DNA of 64,000 bases, taken from Pseudomonas sp. KBW05 (GTDB lineage Bacteria; Pseudomonadota; Gammaproteobacteria; Pseudomonadales; Pseudomonadaceae). Each line of letters begins with the position of its first letter. Positions within the stretch are counted from its first letter, which is position 1. Shown piece by piece: positions 26,752 through 35,871 of this stretch. A model generated the notes under the pieces. It did not search any database. It had not been told where the DNA came from and saw only the letters and a program-made list of their open reading frames with translations. The stretch spans positions 1-64,000 of the forward strand of contig NZ_QAJM01000007.1 of the NCBI RefSeq assembly GCF_003852405.1, in the 5' to 3' direction. Both the position numbers and the translations under genes were made by a program.

Positions 26752-27009
26752 ATGGCCAAGAAGCCGAAGTTACCGCTCTTGAACCTCACGCCCGAACAGG
26801 AGAGTGAGGCTACCCTCAAGATCAAGCGGTTCATGGAAGATCGCTTCGAGCTGAAGCTGGGTTCGTTCGAGGTCGCCGAGATCCTTGAACTGTTCACCGC
26901 TGAAGTGGCGCCGCACTATTACAACCGGGCGATTTTCGATGCGCAGACGCTGCTCAAAGAGCGGTTCGAAAGCATCGAAAGCGACCTGTGGTCGCTTGAG
27001 AAACCCTGA
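26752..27009 (+). CDS. DUF2164 family protein
   Basis: 85 residues starting MAKKPKLPLLNLTPEQ and directly abutting hisH. The pattern IKRFMEDRFELKLGSFEVAEILELFTAEVAPHYYNRAIFDAQ.LL is the DUF2164 signature. Cytosolic, with no catalytic motif. It is embedded between hisH and hisA and must be co-transcribed with them; a function in histidine synthesis is not established. Confidence 0.9.
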   Translation: MAKKPKLPLLNLTPEQESEATLKIKRFMEDRFELKLGSFEVAEILELFTAEVAPHYYNRAIFDAQTLLKERFESIESDLWSLEKP

Positions 27010-27048
27010 TTTCCCAAGCATTGCTGAATATCGAATAAGGTTTGCCAG

Positions 27049-27786
27049 ATGCTGATTATCCCCGCTATCGATCTCAAGGACGGCGCCTGCGTACGTCTGC
27101 GTCAAGGCCGCATGGAAGACTCCACCGTGTTCTCCGATGACCCGGTGAGCATGGCTGCCAAATGGGTGGAAGGGGGCTGCCGTCGCCTGCATCTGGTGGA
27201 CTTGAACGGCGCCTTCGAAGGCCAGCCGGTCAACGGCGAAGTGGTCACTGCGATCGCCAAGCGCTACCCGCACCTGCCGATCCAGATCGGTGGCGGTATC
27301 CGCTCCCTGGAAACCATCGAGCACTACGTCAAGGCCGGCGTGAGCTACGTGATCATTGGCACCAAGGCGGTCAAAGACCCGGCCTTCGTTGCCGAAGCCT
27401 GCCGCGCGTTCCCGGGCAAAGTGATCGTGGGCCTGGATGCTAAAGACGGTTTCGTCGCCACCGACGGCTGGGCTGAAATCAGCACCGTGCAGGTCATCGA
27501 CCTGGCCAAGCAGTTCGAAGCCGACGGCGTGTCCGCCATCGTTTATACCGACATCGCCAAAGACGGCATGATGCAGGGCTGCAACGTGCCGTTCACCGCC
27601 GCGCTGGCCGCTGCGACCAAGATCCCGGTGATCGCTTCCGGCGGTATCCACAACCTGGGTGACATCAAGTCGCTGCTGGACGCCAAGGCCCCCGGCATCA
27701 TCGGCGCCATCACCGGCCGCGCGATCTACGAAGGTACCCTGGACGTCGCCGAAGCCCAGGCTTACTGCGACGCCTACAACGGCTGA
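27049..27786 (+). CDS. hisA: Phosphoribosyl isomerase HisA
   Basis: 245 residues, TIM barrel. The N-terminal [20 protein letters not shown] carries the catalytic Asp. [15 protein letters not shown] and [15 protein letters not shown] are the two phosphate-binding motifs, and the second catalytic Asp is in [13 protein letters not shown]. It isomerises ProFAR to PRFAR, the substrate of HisFH. Confidence 0.97.
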   Translation: MLIIPAIDLKDGACVRLRQGRMEDSTVFSDDPVSMAAKWVEGGCRRLHLVDLNGAFEGQPVNGEVVTAIAKRYPHLPIQIGGGIRSLETIEHYVKAGVSYVIIGTKAVKDPAFVAEACRAFPGKVIVGLDAKDGFVATDGWAEISTVQVIDLAKQFEADGVSAIVYTDIAKDGMMQGCNVPFTAALAAATKIPVIASGGIHNLGDIKSLLDAKAPGIIGAITGRAIYEGTLDVAEAQAYCDAYNG

Positions 27787-27795
27787 GGACTGACC

Positions 27796-28566
27796 ATGGC
27801 GCTGGCCAAACGCATCATCCCTTGCCTGGACGTCGACAACGGTCGCGTGGTCAAGGGCGTCAAGTTCGAGAACATCCGCGACGCCGGTGACCCGGTGGAA
27901 ATCGCCCGTCGCTACGATGAGCAAGGTGCCGACGAGATTACCTTTCTCGACATCACCGCCAGCGTCGACGGCCGCGACACCACGTTGCATACCGTCGAGC
28001 GCATGGCCAGCCAGGTGTTCATCCCGCTGACCGTGGGCGGTGGCGTGCGCACCGTGCAAGACATCCGCAACCTGCTCAACGCCGGCGCGGACAAGGTTTC
28101 CATCAACACCGCCGCCGTGTTCAACCCGGAGTTCGTCGGCGAAGCCGCGCAGCACTTCGGCTCGCAATGCATCGTGGTGGCCATCGACGCCAAGAAAGTC
28201 TCCGGCCCGGGCGAAACCCCGCGCTGGGAGATCTTCACCCACGGCGGTCGCAAGCCTACCGGCCTCGACGCGGTGGAGTGGGCGATGAAGATGGAAGGCC
28301 TGGGCGCCGGTGAAATCCTGCTGACCAGCATGGACCAGGACGGCATGAAGAACGGCTTCGACCTCGGCGTCACCCGTGCCATCAGCGACGCGCTGGGGAT
28401 TCCGGTGATCGCTTCCGGCGGCGTCGGCAACCTGCAGCATTTGGCCGACGGCGTGATCGAAGGTCACGCCAGCGCGGTGCTGGCGGCGAGTATTTTCCAC
28501 TTTGGCGAATACACCGTTCCTGAGGCAAAAGCCTACATGGCGGCGCGCGGTATCGTCGTTCGTTAA
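27796..28566 (+). CDS. hisF: Imidazole glycerol phosphate synthase cyclase subunit HisF
   Basis: 256 residues, TIM barrel related to His[22 protein letters not shown] holds the catalytic Asp at position 11-13, and [15 protein letters not shown] the second. Phosphate sites are [11 protein letters not shown] and [11 protein letters not shown]. It makes IGP and AICAR with ammonia from HisH. It begins 9 bp after hisA. Confidence 0.98.
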   Translation: MALAKRIIPCLDVDNGRVVKGVKFENIRDAGDPVEIARRYDEQGADEITFLDITASVDGRDTTLHTVERMASQVFIPLTVGGGVRTVQDIRNLLNAGADKVSINTAAVFNPEFVGEAAQHFGSQCIVVAIDAKKVSGPGETPRWEIFTHGGRKPTGLDAVEWAMKMEGLGAGEILLTSMDQDGMKNGFDLGVTRAISDALGIPVIASGGVGNLQHLADGVIEGHASAVLAASIFHFGEYTVPEAKAYMAARGIVVR

Positions 28567-28579
28567 ACGCTGCTGGACA

Positions 28580-28617
28580 CCATGGCAAGTGCGCGGCACT
28601 CTCTGCGCTTGCCATGG
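28580..28617. terminator. Strong hairpin after hisF
   Basis: CCATGGCAAG and CTTGCCATGG are perfect 10-bp arms with extra GCG/CGC pairs inside. The hairpin sits between the hisF stop and the next start. No T-run follows, so it may stabilise the his mRNA end or reduce read-through. Confidence 0.6.
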
Positions 28618-28633
28618 ATTCCGGTATCCCTTC

Positions 28634-29389
28634 ATGTTCAAACAGCTGCTGCTCGCCCTCGCCAGTACGTCCATCCTGTTGACGGGCTCGGCCCGTGCCG
28701 AGGAACCGTCTGGCACCGCCCTGGTGCTGCTGACGGAAAACTTCCCGCCCTACAACATGGCGAAAAACGGCAAGAACTTCGCCAAGGAAGACAACATCGA
28801 AGGCATCGCCGTGGACATCGTGCGCGAAACCTTCAAGCGTGCCGGCATTTCCTACAACCTCACCCTGCGTTTTCCTTGGGAGCGAATCTACAAGCTCGCC
28901 CTGGAAAAACCCGGTTATGGCGTGTTCGTGATGGCGCGCCTGCCGGACCGAGAGGCCTTGTTCAAATGGGTCGGCCCCATCGGCCCGGACGACTGGGTGC
29001 TGTTGGCCAAGGCTGACAGCAAGATCCAATTGGCTGACCTTGAGCATGCACGCCGCTACAAGATTGGCGCCTACAAAGGCGATGCCATCGCCGAGACCCT
29101 GGAAAAACAGGGCCTCAACCCGGTGGTGGTATTGCGCGACCAGGACAACGCGCAAAAGCTGCTGGATGGCCAGATCGACCTGTGGGCCACCGGTGATCCA
29201 GCCGGGCGCTACCTGGCGCGCCAGGTGGGGGTGACAGGCCTGAAGACCGTGCTGCGCTTCAACAGTGCCCAGTTGTACCTGGCGCTCAACAAGCAGGTGC
29301 CGGATGAGGTGGTGACCAAGCTGCAAGCGGCGCTTGATCAGTTAAGGCGCGATGGGCACATCGACGAGATCATGGCTCGCTACCTCTAG
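28634..29389 (+). CDS. Periplasmic solute-binding protein (SBP family 3), orphan
   Basis: 251 residues with signal peptide MFKQLLLALASTSILLTGSARA. The mature part starts with LVLLTENFPPYNM, typical of PAAT-like binding proteins without an adjacent transporter; pseudomonads have many such orphans. Motifs: GIAVDIVRETFKRAGISYNL, WERIYKLALEKPGYGVFVMARLP and YKIGAYKGDAIAETL. No permease or ATPase gene is nearby, so it may serve another transporter or a sensor. Its 3' end overlaps the convergent Vps62-domain gene by 48 bp. Confidence 0.88.
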   Translation: MFKQLLLALASTSILLTGSARAEEPSGTALVLLTENFPPYNMAKNGKNFAKEDNIEGIAVDIVRETFKRAGISYNLTLRFPWERIYKLALEKPGYGVFVMARLPDREALFKWVGPIGPDDWVLLAKADSKIQLADLEHARRYKIGAYKGDAIAETLEKQGLNPVVVLRDQDNAQKLLDGQIDLWATGDPAGRYLARQVGVTGLKTVLRFNSAQLYLALNKQVPDEVVTKLQAALDQLRRDGHIDEIMARYL

Positions 29390-30631
29390 TTCGGATGATG
29401 CCTGCGGGGGCTGTACCGCAGGTTCCTCGCTGTGTACCGGTTCATCGTGGGGAAACTCGCTCATGTAAACCTGATCACCGTTGGTGTAGGTGACGGTGGT
29501 CGAAACTTGGCCGCCGTCCTGGCGCAGCAAGCGGTATTCACTTTGAATCAGGTAGGCCGCGACAGCTTTTTTTGCCGGAACGTAGGTGATGATTTCCAAG
29601 GGAGATGAAACATTCCAGCCCTTGGCGGAACGCTGGGTATGCGTAAAGGCCGGGTCCAGGTTCGCTGAAAATTTCAATTCGAAATGGCGTGCGTTTGCGG
29701 ACCAACTGCTGTGCAGCGAAACAGAAGAGGTGTGCGCAAGAGCGAGCGAGTGATTTCCGACCTCGCCTTTGAGTGCGGTCCAGGCATGCGGCTGTATGGT
29801 GGCGGTGGTGTTGTGTCCGAAGCCGGCGGGCAGGTGGCGGTCAGTACGTTCCAGGCGATAGATCGGCGAAGAATCCAGTTGCTCGACAGGACTCAGTTCC
29901 GGGTCTCTCACACAGAACCATGGCAATTGACAGACCTGCGGCGCCGCCGAGGTGGGTGTTACGGTGGGGCTTTCAAAGCCGGTGAGCGGTGGCGGGGGCG
30001 CAGGTTCACTCAGTTGCGTCGAGAGTGCCAGGCGCAGAGCGTAGGCCGGCAGAGTTGGCTTGGTGTAGCCTGCGATACCCGTGAAAGTGCCGGGGGCCAA
30101 GTTGATTTCTCCCGGTACGGCTTCTGGTGCGGCAATGGCCCAGGCACTGAAATCACTGGATGCCCCGCTGCCGGAATCACTCCAAATCAGCTCGGCGGGC
30201 TGCGCGCTTACCACCAGGTCGCTGCGCACACAGCGTGCGGCATTGCGCGATGGTTTTTCATAACCTACGCCACTCACCAGACCCATTGCGACATAGCCTT
30301 CAGGCGCCAATGGTTGCCAGATGGACAAGTCGGTCCGCGCGCCTGAGCCCGCGTCCCGCCATACCAGTTGGTAGTCATTCGGCGGGCGCAACGCAGTGCC
30401 ATTTACCTTATTGGCATCACTGACGACTGCGACAATTTTGCGCTGGTTGATATTCAGATAGTTGCTCGTCGCGATGTCGCCCAAGGGGAAGAACTGGCCA
30501 AGGGCGTCGGAGGCGGTACTGGGGCGCCACAGGCTGACGGCGTTATACGCGCCAGACCCCTTGTCGTTCCACAGTGGCAGAAACTCGCAGGTGAAGCTGA
30601 TGAGCAGGTCATTGAATTGCAGGGGATTCAT
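29342..30631 (-). CDS. Vps62-related domain protein
   Basis: 429 residues. Three copies of a W-x-D-x-GSGA...W motif are visible near residues 21-35 (LWNDKGSGAYNAVSLW), 91-105 (VWRDAGSGARTDLSIW) and 150-163 (IWSDSGSGASSDFSAW). They match the Vps62 (PF06101) pattern known from fungi, plants and some pseudomonads. The C-terminal half is beta-rich and ends in an acidic Pro/Glu tail. No signal peptide. The start at MNPLQFND is chosen from a GGAGAG ribosome site. The gene lies 76 bp after a secreted protease gene and has its own copy of the same upstream motif. Function unknown; a carbohydrate- or membrane-binding secreted factor is possible. Confidence 0.8.
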   Translation of the reverse strand: MNPLQFNDLLISFTCEFLPLWNDKGSGAYNAVSLWRPSTASDALGQFFPLGDIATSNYLNINQRKIVAVVSDANKVNGTALRPPNDYQLVWRDAGSGARTDLSIWQPLAPEGYVAMGLVSGVGYEKPSRNAARCVRSDLVVSAQPAELIWSDSGSGASSDFSAWAIAAPEAVPGEINLAPGTFTGIAGYTKPTLPAYALRLALSTQLSEPAPPPPLTGFESPTVTPTSAAPQVCQLPWFCVRDPELSPVEQLDSSPIYRLERTDRHLPAGFGHNTTATIQPHAWTALKGEVGNHSLALAHTSSVSLHSSWSANARHFELKFSANLDPAFTHTQRSAKGWNVSSPLEIITYVPAKKAVAAYLIQSEYRLLRQDGGQVSTTVTYTNGDQVYMSEFPHDEPVHSEEPAVQPPQASSELEVASHDLVDVPIAP

Positions 30632-30656
30632 CGGTGAACTCTCCAGAGGGTTGGAA

Positions 30657-30694
30657 GGCTCACTATCGACGACTCCAGGCCAGTACAAGCGGTA
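30657..30694 (-). promoter_or_regulatory. Conserved two-part motif upstream of the Vps62-domain gene
   Basis: On the coding (minus) strand: TACCGCTTG, 19 bases, ATAGTGAGCC, the latter 26 bp from the start codon. The identical two blocks with the identical 19-base gap precede the neighbouring protease gene. It is likely a promoter of an unidentified sigma factor or an activator site. Confidence 0.65.
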
Positions 30695-30707
30695 GCTATT
30701 TAAGGGG

Positions 30708-32291
30708 TCAACGAGGTTTCAGCAGATCGATCCGCAGGGTCGAGGGCTGGTCTGCCTGGTCGTATGCGTAAGTGCAGATCTTGATTGGCGTGGACCTGAT
30801 GCTGATCAATTGGGCGAACTTTTCCCGCGCGGGGTCAGAGGCGTCATTGAGTGGGCGGACCAACTCGATGGGCTCGTCATCTTCATCGAGCAAGGGCTCG
30901 GGCGGGATCGACGAGAAGCCGGCAGGGCGCAAACAGTCGGTAGTGGCTGCGGGGCCATATTTATAGGTGTAACGATGCATGAACGGCGGGGCCAGATTCC
31001 AGATCACGGTGTAGGCGCCGAGACCGTATTTGTCGAGGCTGATGGTCAAGTCAGGCGTTCGCGCCGGGCCGGGTTCGGCGAGTTCGACCGCAAGGGTCAG
31101 GGCATTTCGCATCATGCCGTTGGTCACCGCTTGTTCGGCGGATGCCACACCGACAATGCACAGCATATGCATGCCGGTCTGTGGGCCAATTGCGTTGTTG
31201 ATGTAGGCGTTTTCGGCGTTGATCGGTGAGCTGTAGTTCACCGGGTTTTCGCATTCAATGGCGCGTCGTGTGGTTTTGTAGCGGTAGAACGGGGTATTGG
31301 TGGTGAACGTCAAGTTCCAGCGGGGCACGATATCTTTGCTTTTGCCCCCTGGCTTCTTCACGAAGTACTGCTGGATCGGTTCCGGGTTTCTGAAGGTGAT
31401 CGAGGTGATCGGGTAGAGGTCGCAGTATTCGTTGTCGGCGTTTAGCACCCCGCCGGCAAAGCACTGGTTGAGAAAAACCACGGGGCTGCCGTAGTTGGTG
31501 TCGGGATGCCAGGTGGGCTGCCCGTTGTTGATTTCGCAGGGTGCGTCCCGCTGGCATTTGCGCTCCTCGGGCTGGCCTGTGGTGCTGGTGCTGAGGATCC
31601 CGAACACCGTATTGGTGGCCCGGTCGAGCAGCGGCCCGCCAAAGCTGCCGCGTGCGATGCCTTGGCATTGGTTTTTCATGGTGACACGCCATACGAACGG
31701 TTGCTCCACCAGTTCCCGGGAGCTTTGCTGGACGCATGCCGAGAGGTGCAAGGTGTCCCATTCGGGAGCGGCCAGGGCGAGGATGTCATTGCCATCGGCG
31801 GGGACTTCATCGGCGAGTTTGAGTGGGGTAATCCCATCTTTGAGCAGGTCTGCTAACGGGGCCTGTAACTCGATAATCGCGAGGTCAACGCCTTGGCTGC
31901 TGCCCCATTTCAAGGTTTTCAGCGGGTAGGTCTTGATCGACTCCAGGGTGTCGTCGAAATAGTTGAAGCTGATGCTGCCCTTGATCGGCAGGTCTCTTTG
32001 CACCGCGCCATTTAGGCGATGCAGGCAATGGCTGCTGGTGAGTGCGTACGCCGGGCCGGACTTACCGCTGGCGTCACGGGTGTCCAGCAAGGTGGCCGTA
32101 CACAGGGTCTGGGCTTCGTTGCGGATGCGGCCGACGCCGTTCCACTGCGCGTGTTCTTGGCGGGCATTGGTGAGCAGGCGCGCGGCGCTGGTGTTGACCA
32201 GGCCTTCGCCGAAGTCCTTGGGTGCGGCAATTAGCGCGCCTGGCAGGCTGCCAAGCAGCAGCCCGGAAAGGGCAATATGGGTGATGTTCAT
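30708..32291 (-). CDS. Secreted chymotrypsin-like (S1 family) serine protease
   Basis: 527 residues. Signal peptide MNITHIALSGLLLGSLPGAL, cleavage near IAA. Catalytic triad: His88 in LTSSHCLH, Asp136 in GVDLAIIEL and Ser216 in ARGSFGGPLLD. The usual GDSGGP is changed to GSFGGP, so the oxyanion loop is atypical. Nearby Cys pairs (64/89, 186/209) suggest disulfides, which fits an extracytoplasmic protein. About 290 further C-terminal residues have no recognised domain and contain several Cys. It lies upstream of a Vps62-domain gene with a matching promoter motif; the two probably act together. Confidence 0.82.
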   Translation of the reverse strand: MNITHIALSGLLLGSLPGALIAAPKDFGEGLVNTSAARLLTNARQEHAQWNGVGRIRNEAQTLCTATLLDTRDASGKSGPAYALTSSHCLHRLNGAVQRDLPIKGSISFNYFDDTLESIKTYPLKTLKWGSSQGVDLAIIELQAPLADLLKDGITPLKLADEVPADGNDILALAAPEWDTLHLSACVQQSSRELVEQPFVWRVTMKNQCQGIARGSFGGPLLDRATNTVFGILSTSTTGQPEERKCQRDAPCEINNGQPTWHPDTNYGSPVVFLNQCFAGGVLNADNEYCDLYPITSITFRNPEPIQQYFVKKPGGKSKDIVPRWNLTFTTNTPFYRYKTTRRAIECENPVNYSSPINAENAYINNAIGPQTGMHMLCIVGVASAEQAVTNGMMRNALTLAVELAEPGPARTPDLTISLDKYGLGAYTVIWNLAPPFMHRYTYKYGPAATTDCLRPAGFSSIPPEPLLDEDDEPIELVRPLNDASDPAREKFAQLISIRSTPIKICTYAYDQADQPSTLRIDLLKPR

Positions 32292-32317
32292 GGGGCGTCC
32301 TGAATCGTGAGGTGAAG

Positions 32318-32355
32318 GGCTCACTATTCAGGGTTGGCACAGGGCTCAAGCGGTA
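32318..32355 (-). promoter_or_regulatory. Conserved two-part motif upstream of the S1 protease gene
   Basis: On the coding strand: TACCGCTTG, 19 bases, ATAGTGAGCC, ending 27 bp from the protease start codon. The spacing and both blocks equal those upstream of the Vps62-domain gene, while the 19 bases between them differ. That is the pattern expected of a bipartite protein-binding site. Confidence 0.65.
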
Positions 32356-32356
32356 C

Positions 32357-33142
32357 TTATCTAGCAGCGGGCCGGTAGGTGCCGTCCTTGCCATGCCCCG
32401 CCATCGCCTGGTTGCTGCGCACACTGATCATCAGCTTGATATCGATCCAATCCACACCCTGGGCCTTGAGCTTGGGCAGTTCGCGTTCCAGCACCGCGAG
32501 GGTTTGCGGATACGGGTGGCCGATCATCACTGCAGAGCCCTGCTTGTGGGCTAGCTTGATTGCGCTCTGCAACTGCGTGGTGATGGCTGCTTCAGTGCGC
32601 TCGTCATCGAGGAACACGTCCCGCGAGACGCTGGCCAGGCCGATCTTCTGCGCCTCGGCGGCGGCGACGGTCTGCGCGCTGGTGCGGCTATCCACAAAGA
32701 ACTTGTTGCGCCGTTGCAGCTCGGCCATCAGCCAGGCCATGGCCGCGGGCTGAGCGGTCATGCGGCTGCCCATGTGGTTGTTGATGCCGGCGGTGTAGGG
32801 CACGGCCTTGAACGCGGCGTCCAGGCGCTTGCCGAGTTCTTCGATGGGCAGCTCGGGGTGCCAGGCGAACGGGCCGGTGGCCGGGTCCATGGGCATGTGC
32901 AGGATGACGATCTTGCCGGCCTTGTGCGCCTCGCGGGCGAATTCGGCGGCGTGGGGCGTGTCGGGCATGATCGCCGTGGTCACTGGCCCAGGCAGGGCCA
33001 GCACGCGACGATCCCGGGGCAGGTTTTGCCCAAGGTCGTCGATGATGAGGGTCAGGTAGGCTTTATGCGATTCGCTGGCCGGGGCCGCGTGAGCGACCCC
33101 GGCCAGGCTGCACAGCACAGCGATGATCAGGGCAAGACGCAT
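32357..33142 (-). CDS. Divergent polysaccharide deacetylase (YibQ-like)
   Basis: 261 residues, signal peptide MRLALIIAVLCSLAGVAHA. The fold signature is YLTLIIDDLGQNLPRDRRVLALPGPVTTAIMPDTPHA, then HMPMDP, GINNHMGSRMT and IGHPYPQTL, the divergent polysaccharide deacetylase family (formerly DUF610). The family normally sits behind envC and ctpA, exactly as here; the ctpA stop is 1 bp upstream. It likely acts on peptidoglycan or another periplasmic glycan; activity unproven. Confidence 0.93.
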   Translation of the reverse strand: MRLALIIAVLCSLAGVAHAAPASESHKAYLTLIIDDLGQNLPRDRRVLALPGPVTTAIMPDTPHAAEFAREAHKAGKIVILHMPMDPATGPFAWHPELPIEELGKRLDAAFKAVPYTAGINNHMGSRMTAQPAAMAWLMAELQRRNKFFVDSRTSAQTVAAAEAQKIGLASVSRDVFLDDERTEAAITTQLQSAIKLAHKQGSAVMIGHPYPQTLAVLERELPKLKAQGVDWIDIKLMISVRSNQAMAGHGKDGTYRPAAR

Positions 33143-33143
33143 A

Positions 33144-34451
33144 TCAACGGCTGCGGGTGATGCTCAGGCCCTTGAGCAGGCTCAGCGCCTGGGCCAGTTG
33201 GTAGTCATCGTCCTGCGGCATCGGCTTGGCTTTGGCGCCGCTGCCGGTTGGCTGGTCGGCCCCACCGTTGCCATTGCCCAGGTGACCTTGCAGGTCCGCC
33301 TCTTTGTAGTACTCGCTGTCGGCCTCGTTGGTGATCTTGGCCTTGCGCACTTCGATGTCCGGCACGATGCCCTGGGCCTGGATCGAGCGACCGTTCGGCG
33401 TGTAGTACAGCGCGGTGGTGATCTTCAAGGCACGGTCGTTGTTCAGCGGCAGCACGGTTTGCACCGAGCCTTTGCCGAAACTGGTGGTGCCCATCAGCAC
33501 GCCGCGCTTCTGGTCTTGCAGGGCGCCGGCGACGATTTCCGACGCCGAGGCGCTGCCGCCGTTGATCAGCACGGCCAATGGCACGTTTTCGCTGAGATCG
33601 TTGCCGGTGGCCGAGAAGCGCAGCTCGGAGTTGGCGATACGGCCCTTGGTGTACACGATCAGGCCCTTGGTGATGAAGTGATCGACCACTTCCACCGCCG
33701 CCTGCAACACGCCGCCCGGGTTGTTGCGCAGGTCAAGCACGATGCCGTTGAGCTTCTTGCCGTTGTCCTTGCGCAGCTTGGCCAGGGCCTTGGCCACTTC
33801 GTCGCCGGTCTTGACCTGGAACTGGGTGATGCGGATGTAGCCGTAGCCCGACTCCAGCAGCTGGCTCTTCACGCTCTTGACCACAATGGTCGCGCGGGTC
33901 AGCGTCACGTCGAACGGCGTGCCGCCATCGCGCACCAGGGTCAGGGTGATTTTCTGGCCGATCTTGCCGCGCATCTTGTCCACGGCTTCGGTCATGGTCT
34001 GGCCACGGGTTGGCTGGCCGTTGATCTTGACGATAAAGTCGCCGGCCTGGATGCCAGCCTTGGAAGCCGGGGTGTCGTCGATGGGCGAGACCACCTTGAC
34101 GTTGCCATCTTCGGAGCCGACTTCAATGCCCAGGCCGCCGAACTCACCGCTGGTGCTTTCCTGCAGCTCGGCGAAATCTTCCGGGCCGAGGTAGGCGGAG
34201 TGCGGGTCAAGGTTGCTGAGCATGCCCTTGATGGCATTTTCCAGCAGGGTCTTGTCGTCTACAGGGTCGACATAAGCTGCCTTGATCCGGTCCATGACCT
34301 CGGCAAAGGTGCGCAGCTCGTCCAGCGGCAATGGCGCCTTGGTGGTCACTGCGGGTGCAGCCGGTGCGGTCGGTGCGGCGAAAGCCAGGGGCGCGCCGAT
34401 CACCAGGGCGATGGTCAGGGCCAGCGAAGTGAGGCGGGACAAATGCAGCAT
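33144..34451 (-). CDS. ctpA: Carboxy-terminal processing protease CtpA (S41)
   Basis: 435 residues. Signal peptide to ~residue 25, a PDZ domain (EFGGLGIEVGSEDGNVKVVSPIDDTPASKAGIQAGDFIVKI, shown only in outline here), and the S41 catalytic core with Ser in NGGSASASEI and Lys in TSFGKGSVQT. The N-terminal part matches periplasmic CtpA, whose pseudomonad forms degrade peptidoglycan cross-link hydrolases with a partner lipoprotein. It lies 30 bp after envC, whose product also concerns peptidoglycan hydrolysis. Confidence 0.94.
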   Translation of the reverse strand: MLHLSRLTSLALTIALVIGAPLAFAAPTAPAAPAVTTKAPLPLDELRTFAEVMDRIKAAYVDPVDDKTLLENAIKGMLSNLDPHSAYLGPEDFAELQESTSGEFGGLGIEVGSEDGNVKVVSPIDDTPASKAGIQAGDFIVKINGQPTRGQTMTEAVDKMRGKIGQKITLTLVRDGGTPFDVTLTRATIVVKSVKSQLLESGYGYIRITQFQVKTGDEVAKALAKLRKDNGKKLNGIVLDLRNNPGGVLQAAVEVVDHFITKGLIVYTKGRIANSELRFSATGNDLSENVPLAVLINGGSASASEIVAGALQDQKRGVLMGTTSFGKGSVQTVLPLNNDRALKITTALYYTPNGRSIQAQGIVPDIEVRKAKITNEADSEYYKEADLQGHLGNGNGGADQPTGSGAKAKPMPQDDDYQLAQALSLLKGLSITRSR

Positions 34452-34481
34452 GTCGAACGAACTCCTAATGTAGATGCGGCC

Positions 34482-35777
34482 CTATCCTTGGGAACGGCAC
34501 CATTGTGCAGGATCGCTCGGGCGACCCTGCTGACGAATAGCGAAGTACAGCGCCGGGGTGTCCTGGCCACCACTGTTACCGACAGTGGAGATGGATTCAC
34601 CGGCTTTTACAACATCACCTGCCGACTTGAGTAAAGTCTGATTGTGGCCGTAAAGGCTCAAATAGCCATTGCCGTGGTCCAAAATCACCAACAAACCGGC
34701 GCCCCGCAGCCAATCGGCAAACACCACACGGCCACCGTGGACGGCGTGGACCTGGCTGCCGGAAGAGGCGCTGATCATCACCCCGTCCCACTTGGCGCGG
34801 GTGTCATCGCCACGGGTTTCACCGAAGCGTGCCAGTAATCGACCATCAACTGGCCATGGAAGTTTGCCGCGGGCCGAAGCAAAAGGGCCGCCGAAGTTCT
34901 CGCCGGCGCTGGAAACCAGCGGGCCAGGGGCTGCATGCGCCGGTTTACGGGGCGCCGGGGCGTCCGTGGTGGCTGCCAGTTCGGCCTCACGCTGGCGCTT
35001 TTTTTCGGCTTCCTGCTGGGCGATCAGCGCTTTCTGGCGCGCTTCTTCAGCCTCACGTGCCTGGCGGGCCAGGGTTTCTTCGATGGTCTTGAGGACTTTG
35101 CCCAGGTCGGCCTGGTCCTGCTCGCGGGCCTGGAGCTTGGCGTCGCGGGCCTTCACGTCGTCATTGAGCTTGGCCAGGGCCTGTTGGCGTTCCTTGCGTA
35201 CTTGTTCCAACTGATCGCGTTGGGTGTCGAGGGCGGTTTTCTGGTCGAGCAGCTGTGATTGCTGGTCGGCAATTTCCTGTTCGACGTTGGCCAACTGGCG
35301 CAGGGTTTCGTTGAAACCCTTCAGTTGCGCGAGACGCGCCTGGCTCAGGTAATCGTAATAGGTGAGGGTGCGCGCAAATTTTTCCGGGTTCTGCTGGTTC
35401 AGCAGCAGCTTGAGGTATTCCTGGCGACCACTCTGATAAGCGGCGCGGGCCTGGATGGCGATCAGGCGTTGCTGTTCAACGCGTGCGCCCTGGAGTTTTT
35501 TTTTCTCAGCGTCGAGTCGCTCCAGTTCCGACTCGCTCTTCTTTAATTCTTTTTGCAGCTCCTGGACCTGCTTCTCCAGCTTGCCCATCTCGGTTTCCGT
35601 ACCGCGCAGGTCTTTCTGCACCCCGGATTTTTCTTCCTGGAGCTTGCCGAGCAGCTTTTTCAGCTCGGTAATGTCCTGACGCGTAGCGTCCAACTGTTGT
35701 TGGGTTTGTGCGCGCTCATCGGCAAACGCCGGTTGGAGCAGGCAGACAAGGGCAAGGGAAATCAAGGCGCGAAGCAT
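34482..35777 (-). CDS. envC: Murein hydrolase activator EnvC
   Basis: 431 residues. Signal peptide MLRALISLALVCLLQPAFA, then long coiled coils (about 22-245, many KLEKQVQELQKEL-type heptads), a basic/Ala linker, and a C-terminal LytM domain. The metal-site His and Asp of active M23 enzymes are missing in DTRAKWDGVMI, whereas LDHGNGYLSLYGHN remains. That is the degenerate form expected of EnvC, which activates amidases at the division site. The start at MLRAL is chosen for its signal peptide. Confidence 0.94.
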   Translation of the reverse strand: MLRALISLALVCLLQPAFADERAQTQQQLDATRQDITELKKLLGKLQEEKSGVQKDLRGTETEMGKLEKQVQELQKELKKSESELERLDAEKKKLQGARVEQQRLIAIQARAAYQSGRQEYLKLLLNQQNPEKFARTLTYYDYLSQARLAQLKGFNETLRQLANVEQEIADQQSQLLDQKTALDTQRDQLEQVRKERQQALAKLNDDVKARDAKLQAREQDQADLGKVLKTIEETLARQAREAEEARQKALIAQQEAEKKRQREAELAATTDAPAPRKPAHAAPGPLVSSAGENFGGPFASARGKLPWPVDGRLLARFGETRGDDTRAKWDGVMISASSGSQVHAVHGGRVVFADWLRGAGLLVILDHGNGYLSLYGHNQTLLKSAGDVVKAGESISTVGNSGGQDTPALYFAIRQQGRPSDPAQWCRSQG

Positions 35778-35831
35778 AGAGGCGGGCGACACCAGGGAAA
35801 GGGACGGCCTAGTATGCCCGCCAACTGCTGC

Positions 35832-35871
35832 AAAAAAAACGCCCAATTCGGGCTGGGGGGCAAGTTGGGCG
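35832..35871 (-). terminator. Rho-independent terminator upstream of envC
   Basis: On the minus strand CGCCCAA and TTGGGCG arms are followed by eight T residues. It would stop transcripts entering from the gpmI side and so isolates envC-ctpA from gpmI. Confidence 0.75.
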
